64,000 nucleotides of DNA, from assembly GCF_014648355.1 (NCBI RefSeq), contig NZ_BMQY01000005.1, positions 574,018-638,017 on the forward strand, given 5' to 3'. The translations under genes and the position numbers were made by a program. Positions 44,306 to 53,169 of the stretch are shown here, piece by piece. How positions within the stretch are numbered: position 1 is the stretch's first letter; each line of letters opens with the position of its first letter. The notes under the pieces are model-generated. The model made no database searches. It saw only the letters and a list, made by a program, of their open reading frames with translations, and was not told the origin of the DNA. The stretch is from Couchioplanes azureus (GTDB lineage: Bacteria > Actinomycetota > Actinomycetes > Mycobacteriales > Micromonosporaceae).

Positions 44306-45901
44306 CTACGTCGCCGGGATGTCGCGGCGCCGGGCGCCGGCCAGCCCGGCCCCGGCGAACACCACCGCGACCGCGGTCAGGATCACGAACGGCGTGGCCG
44401 ACGGCTCGCCCCCGGGCAGGTGCGGGACGTGGGTGAACGGCGAGAGATCCATGACCCACTGACTCAGGCCGAGAGTCGCGCCGGTCATCAGGAGCAGGAC
44501 GCAGCCCGCGACCGCGGCCCACGCCGCCGGGGCCGCCCGGGGCACGACGCCGAAGAGCAGCACGGTCAGCGCGCCGAGCACGGCGACCGCGGGGAGCTGC
44601 GCGAGCATCCCGCCCAGGACGCGGGTGAACTGGCCGCTGTCGTGCAGCGTCAGGCCCGCCACGAGCCCGCACACCGCGCCGCCCACCGCCAGCGCGAGGG
44701 CCGGACCGGCCAGCGCGAAGAGCAGGTGGCTGCCGATCCAGCGCAGCCGGCCGGACCCGGTGGCCAGGACGAGCTCGGCGTGCCCGGCGGTCTCCTCGTC
44801 GCGCAGGCGCAGGGTGGCCTGCACCGCACACGCGGCCGCGATCACCCCCATCAGCCCGGTCGTCCCGGCGAGGAAGCTGTCGGTCGCGCCGGAGGATCCG
44901 CCCATCCGCGCGAAGATGCGGGCCAGAGCGGGATTGCCGGAGGTGAGGTCCGCGACGCTCCGGACGACCCCGCCGAAGACCAGCCCCAGGGCCGCGAAGC
45001 CGGCGATCCAGCCCGCCAGCGGTCCCCGGTGCAACCGCCAGGCGAGCGCCACGGGGGTGCGCAGGCCGGGTGCCGCGGCGGCGGGGCCGGGCCGGGGCGC
45101 CACCAGGCCGGCGCCGACGTCGCGCCGGGCTGCCAGGACGGCCGCGGTCGCGACCAGGCCGGCGGTGAGGACGAGCACCAGGGCGCCGGGCCACCAGCGG
45201 TTCTCGCCGTACGGGAACATCCGCTGTACCCACCCGATCGGCGACAGCCAGGCCAGCCAGGAGACGGGACCGCCGCCGGCGCCGCTGACGTCCCCGGCGA
45301 GGCGCAGCGCGTACGCGGCCCCGAGCGCGACGACCGCGATGGCCCGGGCGGTACGGGCCCCGGCGGCAAGCTGGGCGGCGACGGCACCCGCCGCGGCGAA
45401 CACCCAGCCGGCGAGGGCGTACTCCGCGGCCAGCAGCACGGACCCGGCGACGGGCAGCCCCTGCGAGATCATGGCCGGGGCGAGGATCAGCGCGAGCACG
45501 ACGGTGGCGCCGAGGGTGACGGTCAGGGCCGCCGCCAGCCCGGCGCGCCGGCCGACCACGCCCGCGCCGATCAGCTCCGTACGCCCCGCCTCCTCGTCCG
45601 CACGGGTGTGCCGGACGACGGTGAGCAGGCTGAACAGGGCGATCATCACGGGCAGGAAGCCGCCGCGCCAGGCCACCAGCTCGCCGAGGCTGCTGCCGTG
45701 CAGCGGCCCGTAGAGCGCGACGAAACCCGCGTTGCCGGCGCTGACCGTGGCGTACTGGAGACGCTCCGCCTCGGTGGGGAAGAGCTCGCGGAAGGAGCCG
45801 ACGTAACCGGCCGGCACGAGCGCGAGGACGACCACCCACAACGGCAGCAGCACCCGGTCGCGCCGCAGGATCAGCCGGACGAGGCGACCGGTGCCGGTCA
45901 C
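44306..45901 (-). CDS. ABC-2-type transporter permease
   Basis: A 531-residue protein with about twelve hydrophobic helices arranged in two halves, typical of a fused two-half exporter permease of the antibiotic-transport class (opening TGRLVRLILRRDRVLLPLWV, and a related second half from about residue 290 with LAWRLHRGPLAGWIAGFAAL). Its GTG overlaps the upstream ATPase stop (GTGA), so the two form one exporter. Cargo unknown; drug or lipid export is likely from family resemblance. Confidence 0.82.
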   Translation of the reverse strand: MTGTGRLVRLILRRDRVLLPLWVVVLALVPAGYVGSFRELFPTEAERLQYATVSAGNAGFVALYGPLHGSSLGELVAWRGGFLPVMIALFSLLTVVRHTRADEEAGRTELIGAGVVGRRAGLAAALTVTLGATVVLALILAPAMISQGLPVAGSVLLAAEYALAGWVFAAAGAVAAQLAAGARTARAIAVVALGAAYALRLAGDVSGAGGGPVSWLAWLSPIGWVQRMFPYGENRWWPGALVLVLTAGLVATAAVLAARRDVGAGLVAPRPGPAAAAPGLRTPVALAWRLHRGPLAGWIAGFAALGLVFGGVVRSVADLTSGNPALARIFARMGGSSGATDSFLAGTTGLMGVIAAACAVQATLRLRDEETAGHAELVLATGSGRLRWIGSHLLFALAGPALALAVGGAVCGLVAGLTLHDSGQFTRVLGGMLAQLPAVAVLGALTVLLFGVVPRAAPAAWAAVAGCVLLLMTGATLGLSQWVMDLSPFTHVPHLPGGEPSATPFVILTAVAVVFAGAGLAGARRRDIPAT

Positions 45902-46794
45902 CGGGCCGGGCCCTGCTGGTACTGCCGGAGGAAGAGCTCCTCCAGCGTCGGCGGATGGCTGGTCAGCGCGCGGACGCCGCCGTCGACGAGCCGGCGCAGG
46001 GCGGGCTGGAGCGCGTCGACGTCCACGTCGAAGCGCACCCGGTGGTCGTCGACGCGCAGGCCGTGCACGCCGGGCAGCGCCGCGAGGCCGTCGACGGGCC
46101 CGGCGAGCTCCGCCTCGATGGTCGTCCGGGTGAGGTGGCGCAGCTCGGCCAGGGTGCCGGACTCGACGGTGCGTCCCTGCCGGATGATGGTCACCCGGTC
46201 GCAGAGCGCCTCCACCTCGCCGAGGATGTGGCTGGACAGCAGCACCGTCCGGTCCCCGCGCCGGTGCTCCTCCCGGACGACCTGCCGGAACACCTCCTCC
46301 ATGAGCGGGTCCAGGCCGGAGGTCGGTTCGTCGAGGATGAGCAGCTCCACATCGGAGGCGAGCGCGGCGACCAGGGCGACCTTCTGCCGGTTGCCCTTGG
46401 AGTAGGTGCGGCCCTTCTTGCGCGGGTCGAGGTCGAAGCGTTCCAGCAGCTCGTCGCGGCGCCGGCGGTCGACGCCGCCGCGCAGCCGGCCGAGCAGGTC
46501 GATGACCTCGCCGCCGGAGAGGGTGGGCCAGAGCGTGACGTCGCCCGGCACGTACGCCAGCCGCCGGTGCAACGCGGTCGCGCCGGACCAGGGGTCGCCG
46601 CCGAGCAACCGGGCGGTGCCGCCGTCGGCGCGCATCAACCCGAGCAGGATGCGGATGGTCGTGGTCTTGCCGGCCCCGTTGGGACCCAGGAAGCCGTGCA
46701 CCTCGCCCGCCCGGACGTGCAGGTCGAGGCCGTCGAGGGCCCGGGTACGCCCGAAGCTCTTGGTAAGCCCGGTGACACTGATCGCCTCGATCAT
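45898..46794 (-). CDS. ABC transporter ATP-binding protein
   Basis: A 298-residue ATPase: Walker A GPNGAGKTTTIRIL, the Q-loop region AYVPGDVTLWPTL, a divergent signature YSKGNRQKVALVAAL and Walker B LLILDEPTSGLDP, with the switch His in LSSHILGEVEAL. The KGNRQK form of the signature and the C-terminal extension are usual for DrrA-like drug exporters. It drives the permease encoded by the overlapping next gene. GGGAGG precedes the ATG. Confidence 0.9.
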   Translation of the reverse strand: MIEAISVTGLTKSFGRTRALDGLDLHVRAGEVHGFLGPNGAGKTTTIRILLGLMRADGGTARLLGGDPWSGATALHRRLAYVPGDVTLWPTLSGGEVIDLLGRLRGGVDRRRRDELLERFDLDPRKKGRTYSKGNRQKVALVAALASDVELLILDEPTSGLDPLMEEVFRQVVREEHRRGDRTVLLSSHILGEVEALCDRVTIIRQGRTVESGTLAELRHLTRTTIEAELAGPVDGLAALPGVHGLRVDDHRVRFDVDVDALQPALRRLVDGGVRALTSHPPTLEELFLRQYQQGPAR

Positions 46795-46818
46795 GGTGCT
46801 GCCTCCCGGGGGTACGGG

Positions 46819-47154
46819 TCAACGGCAGAAGATCTGGTCCAGGGCGGTGATCTCCAGCACCCGGCGGATGTTCGGCGGGACCTCGACCACCACCAGCTCG
46901 CATCCGTCCCGGCGGTGCCGGACGAGGGTGTTGATGCCCGACGAATCCATGAAGGTGACGGCGGACAGGTCGACCTCGACGAGGCGGCGACCGGGCACGG
47001 CGGCGTCGAGGGCGGCCGCGAACGCCGGCGCGGAGGACTGGTCGATCTCTCCGGCACAGCGCAGGCGGGCGTACTCACCCGTCTCCACCGTCGTGGTGAC
47101 GGTCAGCGGGGTCTGCAGCGCGACGAGCGGATCGCTGGTCAGGCGGTCGATCAT
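46819..47154 (-). CDS. STAS-domain anti-sigma factor antagonist
   Basis: A 111-residue protein of STAS fold. RLRCAGEIDQSSAPAFAAAL and VEVDLSAVTFMDSSGINTLV carry the phosphorylatable Ser region (DSSG) of SpoIIAA/RsbV-like antagonists. Such proteins bind an anti-sigma kinase when unphosphorylated and so release a SigB/F-type sigma factor; the partner is not encoded next to it. It lies 24 bases upstream of the ABC ATPase gene in the same direction. GGGAGG precedes the ATG. Confidence 0.85.
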   Translation of the reverse strand: MIDRLTSDPLVALQTPLTVTTTVETGEYARLRCAGEIDQSSAPAFAAALDAAVPGRRLVEVDLSAVTFMDSSGINTLVRHRRDGCELVVVEVPPNIRRVLEITALDQIFCR

Positions 47155-47236
47155 CGTGGCCTCCCGGTGAGGGGTCGACCGACAGCCTAGCGGCAGTGAC
47201 GGCATGGTCACACCCAATGAAGCGGACGACATGCGC

Positions 47237-47809
47237 TCAGCGTTCCACCGGGATGACAACGTGCAAGTTGCGCGGCCCGTGCACTCCTTCGACCCGGGTG
47301 AGCTCGATGTCGCTGGTGGCCGAGGGGCCGCTGATCCAGGTGAGGGGCCGCGCCGGGTCGAGGCGGGCCAGGGCGTCGGGTACGCCCCCGACGACCTGGT
47401 CCGGGCGGACGACGCAGATGTGCAGATCGGGCAGGAGCGACAGGGCCCGGCGGCCCTGGTCCGGCGAGCCGTCGAGGACGATCGTGCCGGTCTCGGCCAC
47501 CGCCACGGCAGCCGCGGTGAGCACCGCGTCGGCGTCGTGCTCGTCCTCGACCACCCGGGCGCCGGCGGGCAGCCACGAGCGGTCGATCCCCGGCGGGACC
47601 ACGAGGCGTCCCGGATCCAACGACGCGACGACGGCCGCCACGTCGCCATCGCGGTGGACCACCGCCCGGTAGTCGGTCAGCCGGTCCACCAGCAGATCCA
47701 GGCCGGCCCCGGAACTCCCGGCGGGACGGTAGGCCCGCGGCACCGGCGGCACCGCGGTCTCGCCGAGCGCCGCCCGGATCCGGGCGAGGACCAGGTCACG
47801 ACTGCTCAT
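47237..47809 (-). CDS. lutC: LutC: lactate utilization LUD-domain protein
   Basis: A 190-residue LUD-domain protein. It has AVAVAETGTIVLDGSPDQGR and a C-terminal GPSATSDIELTRVEGVHGPR, the latter strongly typical of LutC/YkgG. With LutA and LutB it forms the L-lactate-to-pyruvate oxidising complex. Its ATG overlaps the lutB stop (ATGA). The three genes run lutA-lutB-lutC leftward. Confidence 0.9.
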   Translation of the reverse strand: MSSRDLVLARIRAALGETAVPPVPRAYRPAGSSGAGLDLLVDRLTDYRAVVHRDGDVAAVVASLDPGRLVVPPGIDRSWLPAGARVVEDEHDADAVLTAAAVAVAETGTIVLDGSPDQGRRALSLLPDLHICVVRPDQVVGGVPDALARLDPARPLTWISGPSATSDIELTRVEGVHGPRNLHVVIPVER

Positions 47810-49224
47810 CGCCGCGCCCACCATTCCCGGAACGTCTCGGACGGCGGATCCGGAAGGTCGCGGCTCGCGGTCCAGCCGCTCAGGGGCGGGGGCAGGCGGG
47901 TCAGGCGCCCGCTCAGCTTCGCCGCCCGCTGGGCGCGGGCGTACAGGGCCGGACGGTCCATGGTGTACGCCGCCGCGGCCATCGCCACCCGTTCGGCCCG
48001 CGGGTGGGGAGTCCGGTTCCGCAGGTGCACCAGGAGGGACGGGATGTCGATCCGCACCGGGCAGGCGTCCAGGCAGGCGCCGCAGAGAGTGGAGGCGTAC
48101 GGCAGCGAGGCGTTGTCCTCCACGCCGGTGAGCTGCGGGGACAGCACCGCGCCGATGGGTCCCGGGTACACCGACCCGTACGCGTGCCCGCCGGTCCGCT
48201 CGTACACCGGGCAGACGTTCAGGCAGGCGGAGCAGCGGATGCAGTGCAGCGCCTGCCGTCCCACCTCGTCGGCGAGCACGGCCGTGCGCCCGTTGTCCAG
48301 CAGCACCAGGTGGAAGCTCTGCGGCCCGTCGCCGGGCGTCACCCCGGTCCACATCGACGTGTACGGGTTCATCCGCTCCCCGGTCGACGCCCGCGGCAGC
48401 AGTTGCAGGAACACCTCCAGGTCGCGCCAGGCGGGCACCACCTTCTCGATGCCCATGACGGTGATCAGCGTCTCGGGCAGGGTCAGGCACATCCGGCCGT
48501 TGCCCTCGGACTCCAGCACCACCAGCGTCCCCGTCTCGGCAACCGCGAAGTTGGCGCCGGACACGGCGACCGGGGTGCTCAGGAAGGTCTCCCGCAGATA
48601 GCGGCGGGCCGCCGCGGCCAGCGCCGCCGGGTCGTCGGTCAACCCCGGGTCGACACCCGGCATCTCGCGGAGAAAGATCTCGCGGATCTCGGCCCGGTTG
48701 CGGTGGATCGCCGGCACCAGGATGTGGCTCGGCCGGTCGTGTCCGAGCTGGACGATCAGCTCGGCGAGGTCCGTCTCGACCGGCGCGATCCCGGCCGCCT
48801 CGAGGGCCTCGTCGAGACCGATCTCCTGGGTCGCCATGGACTTGACCTTGATGACGCGGTCGTGACCGGTGGCCCGCACGAGGTCGGTGACGATCCGGTT
48901 CGCCTCGTGGGCGTCCGCCGCCCAGTGCACCACGCCGCCCGCCGCCGTCACCTTCTCCTCCAGGCGTTCGAGCAGCTCGGGCAGGCGGGCGAGCGTCGCC
49001 GCCTTCAGTGCGGCGCCGGCGTCCCGCAGCTCCTGCCAGTCGGGCAGCTCGGCGACGACCGCACCGGACTTGCGCCGGATGGTGCTGGTCGCGTGGCTCA
49101 GGTTGCGGCGCAGCTGGTCGTCCCTCAGCGCCTTGCGCGCGGCCGCCGGGAACGGCTCGTCGCCGCGCAACCGGCCCACCCCGCGCGGGGCCGTCGCGGG
49201 CATCCCGAGGAAGGTCCGGCTCAT
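47806..49224 (-). CDS. lutB: LutB: iron-sulfur subunit of lactate oxidation complex
   Basis: A 472-residue protein with an N-terminal LUD domain (VKVKSMATQEIGLDEALEAA-type opening, AVSGANFAVAETGTLVV) and a C-terminal region with two [4Fe-4S] sites, CIRCSACLNVCPVY and CGACLDACPV. It carries electrons from lactate oxidation. The stop of lutA overlaps its start and its own stop overlaps lutC, so the three subunits are translationally coupled. Confidence 0.93.
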   Translation of the reverse strand: MSRTFLGMPATAPRGVGRLRGDEPFPAAARKALRDDQLRRNLSHATSTIRRKSGAVVAELPDWQELRDAGAALKAATLARLPELLERLEEKVTAAGGVVHWAADAHEANRIVTDLVRATGHDRVIKVKSMATQEIGLDEALEAAGIAPVETDLAELIVQLGHDRPSHILVPAIHRNRAEIREIFLREMPGVDPGLTDDPAALAAAARRYLRETFLSTPVAVSGANFAVAETGTLVVLESEGNGRMCLTLPETLITVMGIEKVVPAWRDLEVFLQLLPRASTGERMNPYTSMWTGVTPGDGPQSFHLVLLDNGRTAVLADEVGRQALHCIRCSACLNVCPVYERTGGHAYGSVYPGPIGAVLSPQLTGVEDNASLPYASTLCGACLDACPVRIDIPSLLVHLRNRTPHPRAERVAMAAAAYTMDRPALYARAQRAAKLSGRLTRLPPPLSGWTASRDLPDPPSETFREWWARR

Positions 49225-49958
49225 GTCTCCCCCTCGGTCGTGGCCAGGATCTCGGCAAGATGGACCGTGGACACCGGGGCTGCGAGGCGGGACAGTCCGC
49301 CGCCGATGTGCATGAGGCAGGACGCGTCGCCGGCGGTGCAGAATTCCGCGCCGGTGTCCAGGATGTGGTGCATCTTGTCGGCGAGCATCGCGGCCGAGGT
49401 GTCCGCGTTCTTCAGCGCGAAGGTGCCGCCGAACCCGCAGCACTGCTCGGCCGCGGGCAGGTCGACCAGTTCCAGTCCGCGCACCTGGCGCAGCAGCCGC
49501 AGCGGCTTGTCCCCGACCCGGATCATCCGCAGCGAGTGGCACGTGGGGTGGTAGGTGACCCGATGCGGGTAGCAGGCGCCGACGTCCTCGACCCCGAGCA
49601 CGTCGACGAGCAGCTCGGAGAGCTCGTACGTCCGCGCCGCCACGTCCTCGGCCCGGGCCGCCAGCGACCGTTCCCCCGCCGCCCGGGCGACGTCCGCGTG
49701 CTGGTGGCGCACCGACCCCACGCAGGAGGCCGAGGGCGCGACCACCGCCTCGTACGGTGCGAAGGTGCGCACATGCCGGCGTACCAGCGCGAGCGCGTCC
49801 CGCTGGTAGCCGGTGTTGATGTGCATCTGCCCGCAGCAGGTCTGTCCGGGCGGGAAGACCACCTCGTGCCCGAGCCGTTCCAGCAGCCGGACGGTGGCCT
49901 TGGCCGCCGCGGGGAACAGGGTGTCGGCCAGGCAGGTGACGAACAAGGCGATCCGCAC
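49221..49958 (-). CDS. lutA: LutA: CCG-motif subunit of lactate oxidation complex
   Basis: A 245-residue protein with the two cysteine-rich CCG motifs TCCGQMHINTGY and QCCGFGGTFALKN that bind unusual [4Fe-4S] clusters, plus ASCVGSVRH. With LutB and LutC it oxidises L-lactate. GTG 49958 has GGGAGG five bases upstream. It begins one base after the stop of a truncated rhamnulokinase gene, so lutABC was once the tail of a rhamnose operon, which fits because L-lactate can be formed from L-lactaldehyde during rhamnose breakdown. Confidence 0.92.
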   Translation of the reverse strand: MRIALFVTCLADTLFPAAAKATVRLLERLGHEVVFPPGQTCCGQMHINTGYQRDALALVRRHVRTFAPYEAVVAPSASCVGSVRHQHADVARAAGERSLAARAEDVAARTYELSELLVDVLGVEDVGACYPHRVTYHPTCHSLRMIRVGDKPLRLLRQVRGLELVDLPAAEQCCGFGGTFALKNADTSAAMLADKMHHILDTGAEFCTAGDASCLMHIGGGLSRLAAPVSTVHLAEILATTEGET

Positions 49959-49959
49959 G

Positions 49960-50214
49960 TCAACCTCCCACCTCTCGCTCGACCGCCCGCCACGCGGCCC
50001 CGTCGCCGCGCGGGTCGTGGCGCACGATGCGCTGAGTCTGCCGCAACTGGGCCCGCAGCGCCGGGAGGTCGCCGCCGACGGCACCCGCCGCCCGGGCCCG
50101 CACCAGCACGTTGCCGAGTGCGGTCGCCTCCACCGGCCCCGGCCAGGACGGGCAGTCCACCACGGCCGCGAACGCGGGGGCCGCGGCCGCCGCGCGCAGC
50201 AGCCCGGCGCCCGC
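49960..50214 (-). pseudogene. C-terminal fragment of a rhamnulokinase-like FGGY kinase
   Basis: The leftward frame reads GAGLLRAAAAPAFAAVVDCP, then SWPGPVEATALGNVLVRARA and continues to the stop. GPVEATALGN is the C-terminal signature of rhamnulokinase (RhaB), a FGGY sugar kinase. Only about the last 85 residues of a roughly 480-residue enzyme remain; the frame upstream of 50214 does not resemble a kinase. The remnant ends one base before the lutA start. Confidence 0.7.
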
Positions 50215-50262
50215 TGCACGGCGGCGATGTCGAGGCCGAGCCGGAAGCCTGCTCTCCGCATC

Positions 50263-50274
50263 TGAAACGTTTCA
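50263..50274. promoter_or_regulatory. Palindromic LacI-type operator
   Basis: TGAAACGTTTCA is a perfect 12-bp palindrome with the central CG usual for LacI-family sites. It sits between the two oppositely oriented remnants of the rhamnose locus, where the divergent promoters of that locus would have been, and may still affect lutABC transcription. Confidence 0.6.
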
Positions 50275-50275
50275 T

Positions 50276-50540
50276 GGATGCACGCTCTACCCCGAGCGGA
50301 AAGCCACCATCGGCGCGACCGTGCCGGAGGTCGAGGGGCTGAGCCGGGAAGGGGTCTTCCGCGACGTCGGCGCGTCAGCGTCCGGGCCGGGGAGATCGTC
50401 GCCCTCACCGGGCTGTCTGGTCATGCAGCTGTCGATCGCCCGCAACGTGACGCTGCCCCGCTCCCGGGGGCTCGCCACGTGGGGACTTCTCCTCGGCGGC
50501 GCGGAACGGCGCGAGGCGGCGAGCTGGACGCGGCGGCTAC
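50276..50540 (+). pseudogene. Fragments of a sugar ABC transporter ATPase (RhaT/RbsA type)
   Basis: Pieces of a two-domain sugar ATPase are joined with a frameshift and a deletion. The first is LYPERKATIGATVPEVEGLS then REGVFRDV, the linker into the second ATPase domain. The next, VSVRAGEIVALTGLSG, follows in another frame, and QLSIARNVTLPRSRGLATWG comes from much later in the family. The intervening part, including most Walker motifs, is missing. Together with the truncated kinase it marks a decayed rhamnose (or similar deoxysugar) uptake locus. Confidence 0.68.
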
Positions 50541-50630
50541 CAGGAGAAGATCATCGCGGCCCGGGCCGATGGCGAACAGGCAGGCTGGGGCGCCTAGAGT
50601 GTCACCTCCACACGACAACGGGGGACATCT

Positions 50631-52565
50631 ATGCGCAGGCACCACCGATGGTTGACCGCAGCTCTGGCCGTGCTGGGGGTGATACCTGCGGCGCTGTCCG
50701 CACCCGGCACGGCCGAAGCGGCGGCGCCACCGCCGTCCGGCGCGGCCCGTGCCGTGTTGCGCTATCTGACCGACCTGCCCAGCGGCACGCGGGACAGGGT
50801 CGTCTCCGGAAGCTTCGGGCATTTCGGCGAGGAGTACAGCCTCGACGGCGCCCAGACGATCCGGCGGGTCACCGGCCAGAACCCCGGGCTGCTGGGATGC
50901 GACTACGCGTCACTGCTCAAGGGGCAGAAGCGCCACATGGACCACGGCTGCAACGCCACCCTCATCCGGCATTGGCGCAGCGGCGGGCTCGCCACGGTGA
51001 GCGCGCACTTCCCGGCCCCCGGCACGCCCGGGAACGACGTCGACGACACCGTCGCGCTGGCCGACCTGTGGAAGCCGGGGACCGCGGCGTACCGGGACTG
51101 GATCGGCGATGCCGCGAGTCCCGGCTACCTGCCGCAGGTGGCGGCCGGGCTGCGGGAGCTACGCGACGCCGGGGTTCCCGTACTGTTCCGGCCCTTCCAC
51201 GAGATGAACGGCGACTGGTTCTGGTGGGGCGACCAGAAGGCCGCGGTGTTCACCGACCTGTGGCGGCGCACCCATGACTACCTGTCCCGCCAGGGTCTCG
51301 ACAACCTGATCTGGGTCTACTCCACCAACCACGGCGTGGGCCGGTACACCGACTACTACCCCGGCGCCGGATACGCCGACATCGTCGGCCTGGACGCGTA
51401 CCTCGACGATCCCGGCGCGACGAAGGGATACACCGAGCTGCTGCGGCTCGGCAAGCCGTTCGCCTTCACCGAGATCGGCCCGGACAACAACCCCAAGCGA
51501 GCCACTATCCACCGGTTCGACTATCAGCGGTGGATCGCCGCCATCGCGGCGAAGTTCCCGCGCACCGCGTACTTCCTCGCCTGGAACAAGGACCTCGGTC
51601 CGGAAGAGAATCTCAACGCCACCGGGCTGATGAACCACCCGTGGGTGGTGAACCACGGTGAGATCGACATGTCCACCGAAGCCCTGGCGACGGACTTCGA
51701 CGGAGACGTCGCCGGGTGGACCGGATTCAACGTCGCCGGCGGCCCCTGGCCGGTGCAGGAGTGGAAGGCCACCGGCAGCCACTCCCTGAAGGCGGACGTC
51801 GACCTGTCGCGAGGTGAGGCGTTCCTGAACCGGATAGCCGCCCGCGACCTCCGTGGCCGGTCGGCGCTGCGGGTCTCCGTCCGGCACGCCGACTGGGGCA
51901 CCTACGCCGCGCCGATGACCGCCAAGCTCTATGTCCGTACCGGACCGGATCAGACCTGGTACGACGGCGGCGCCACCGCCATCGGCACCGGGACCACCCG
52001 GCTGGCTCTGCCGCTTGCGGCGGTGCCCGACCTCGGCGACGTCCGGGAGATCGGCGTGGCGTTCGCCCCGGCGCCCGGGAGCACCGGAGGCTCCGCGGTC
52101 TATGTCGACGACCTCGGCGCCGACCGCATCACGGACGACTTCGAGCTGGGCCCGGCCGGCTGGTCCGGCGGCGACGACGACGGCGCCCCCTGGTCGGTCA
52201 CCGACTGGGCGGCCACCGGGCAACGCAGCCTCAAGGCACACGTGAACCTGACCCCGGGTGAGACCTACCTGAGCAACGCCCAGCCCCGCGATCTCCGCGG
52301 CCACCGCCGGTTGTCCGTCACCGTCCGGCACGCCGCCGGCACCTTCGCCCCCATGACGGCCAAGGTGTACGTCCGCACGGGAGCGACCCGAGCCTGGTAC
52401 GACGGCGGAGCGACCCCGATCGGCACCGCACCCGCCACCCTCACGATCGATCTGTCGAGGTTGCCCGACCTCGACCAGGTCTCCGAGATCGGAGTCGCCT
52501 ACACGCCCGCGCCGGGCAGCACGGAGACGGCGGCCATCTTCCTGGACACGGTGGCTCTCGACTGA
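50631..52565 (+). CDS. Secreted GH26 beta-mannanase-like enzyme with two C-terminal beta-domains
   Basis: A 644-residue exported glycoside hydrolase. After a signal peptide (WLTAALAVLGVIPAALSAPG), the GH26 domain spans about 37-345, with the acid/base Glu in VLFRPFHEMNGDWFWWG and the nucleophile Glu in FAFTEIGPDNN. Two tandem repeats follow (from about 355 and about 500) that share WTGFNVAGGPWPVQEW/WSGGDDDGAPWSVTDW, MTAKLYVRTGPDQTW/MTAKVYVRTGATRAW and APAPGST; they look like mannan-binding modules. It probably cuts mannan or related polysaccharide. GGGGG lies eight bases before the ATG. Confidence 0.85.
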   Translation: MRRHHRWLTAALAVLGVIPAALSAPGTAEAAAPPPSGAARAVLRYLTDLPSGTRDRVVSGSFGHFGEEYSLDGAQTIRRVTGQNPGLLGCDYASLLKGQKRHMDHGCNATLIRHWRSGGLATVSAHFPAPGTPGNDVDDTVALADLWKPGTAAYRDWIGDAASPGYLPQVAAGLRELRDAGVPVLFRPFHEMNGDWFWWGDQKAAVFTDLWRRTHDYLSRQGLDNLIWVYSTNHGVGRYTDYYPGAGYADIVGLDAYLDDPGATKGYTELLRLGKPFAFTEIGPDNNPKRATIHRFDYQRWIAAIAAKFPRTAYFLAWNKDLGPEENLNATGLMNHPWVVNHGEIDMSTEALATDFDGDVAGWTGFNVAGGPWPVQEWKATGSHSLKADVDLSRGEAFLNRIAARDLRGRSALRVSVRHADWGTYAAPMTAKLYVRTGPDQTWYDGGATAIGTGTTRLALPLAAVPDLGDVREIGVAFAPAPGSTGGSAVYVDDLGADRITDDFELGPAGWSGGDDDGAPWSVTDWAATGQRSLKAHVNLTPGETYLSNAQPRDLRGHRRLSVTVRHAAGTFAPMTAKVYVRTGATRAWYDGGATPIGTAPATLTIDLSRLPDLDQVSEIGVAYTPAPGSTETAAIFLDTVALD

Positions 52566-52574
52566 TCCGGCCCG

Positions 52575-53078
52575 TCACGCCCGGGGCGGGAGACGGTGGA
52601 GGAGCACGTCGCCGAGGCGGCCGCCGGCGATCTCCGCGGTCATGTAGGTGCAGTGCGGCTGGCGGCGGCGGTCGGTGGGGCTGCCCGGGTTGAGCAGCCG
52701 CAGCCCGCTTGCGGCGGTGGTGTCCCAGGGGATGTGGGAGTGGCCGAAGACCAGGACGTCGGTGTCCGGGAAGGCCGCCGCACAGCGCGGCTCGCGCCCC
52801 TTCGCCTCGCCGGTCTCGTGGATCACCGCCAACCGGACGCCGTCGAGGGTCGCCCGGGCGATCTCCGGGAGGCGGGCGCGCAGCGCCGGGCCGTCGTTGT
52901 TGCCGTAGCAGGCGATCAGGCGCCTCGCGCGTGCCGCCAGGGCGTCCAAGGTCGCCTCGTCCACCCAGTCGCCCGCGTGCACCACGACGTCGGCCGCGTC
53001 GATGGCCGCCCAGAGCTGCGCCGGCAGGTCGCGGGCGCGCTTGGGGACGTGGGTGTCGGTCGTCAGGACCAGCCGCAT
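52575..53078 (-). CDS. YfcE/MJ0936-type metallophosphoesterase
   Basis: A 167-residue calcineurin-like phosphoesterase with the metal-site motifs TTDTHVPK, VVHAGDWVD, YGNNDG and VFGHSHIPWD in canonical order. Members hydrolyse phosphodiesters in vitro; the natural substrate is unknown. TAGAGT lies six bases before the ATG (leaderless), and the region where a -35 box would lie falls in a long hairpin. Its stop converges with the mannanase gene with a nine-base gap. Confidence 0.85.
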   Translation of the reverse strand: MRLVLTTDTHVPKRARDLPAQLWAAIDAADVVVHAGDWVDEATLDALAARARRLIACYGNNDGPALRARLPEIARATLDGVRLAVIHETGEAKGREPRCAAAFPDTDVLVFGHSHIPWDTTAASGLRLLNPGSPTDRRRQPHCTYMTAEIAGGRLGDVLLHRLPPRA

Positions 53079-53098
53079 CCGGTCACTCTATGGCCAGA

Positions 53099-53134
53099 GC
53101 AGAAGCCCCACTCCGATCGGAGTGGGGCTTCTGC
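53099..53134 (-). terminator. 16-bp perfect hairpin, terminator overlapping a promoter
   Basis: GCAGAAGCCCCACTCC pairs with GGAGTGGGGCTTCTGC around a GATC loop, without mismatch. It lies 35 bases past the stop of the leftward secreted-protein gene and ends only nine bases before the -10 box (53085-53090) of the next leftward gene. Confidence 0.75.
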
Positions 53135-53169
53135 GCCACGTCAGCGGTGGCACGGCACGTCCGGGCAGG

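Noticed and set aside
50263..50274. Insertion-sequence end or attachment site at TGAAACGTTTCA
   Set aside because: There is no second copy, no target duplication and no transposase; the LacI-operator reading fits the position between divergent sugar-gene remnants.
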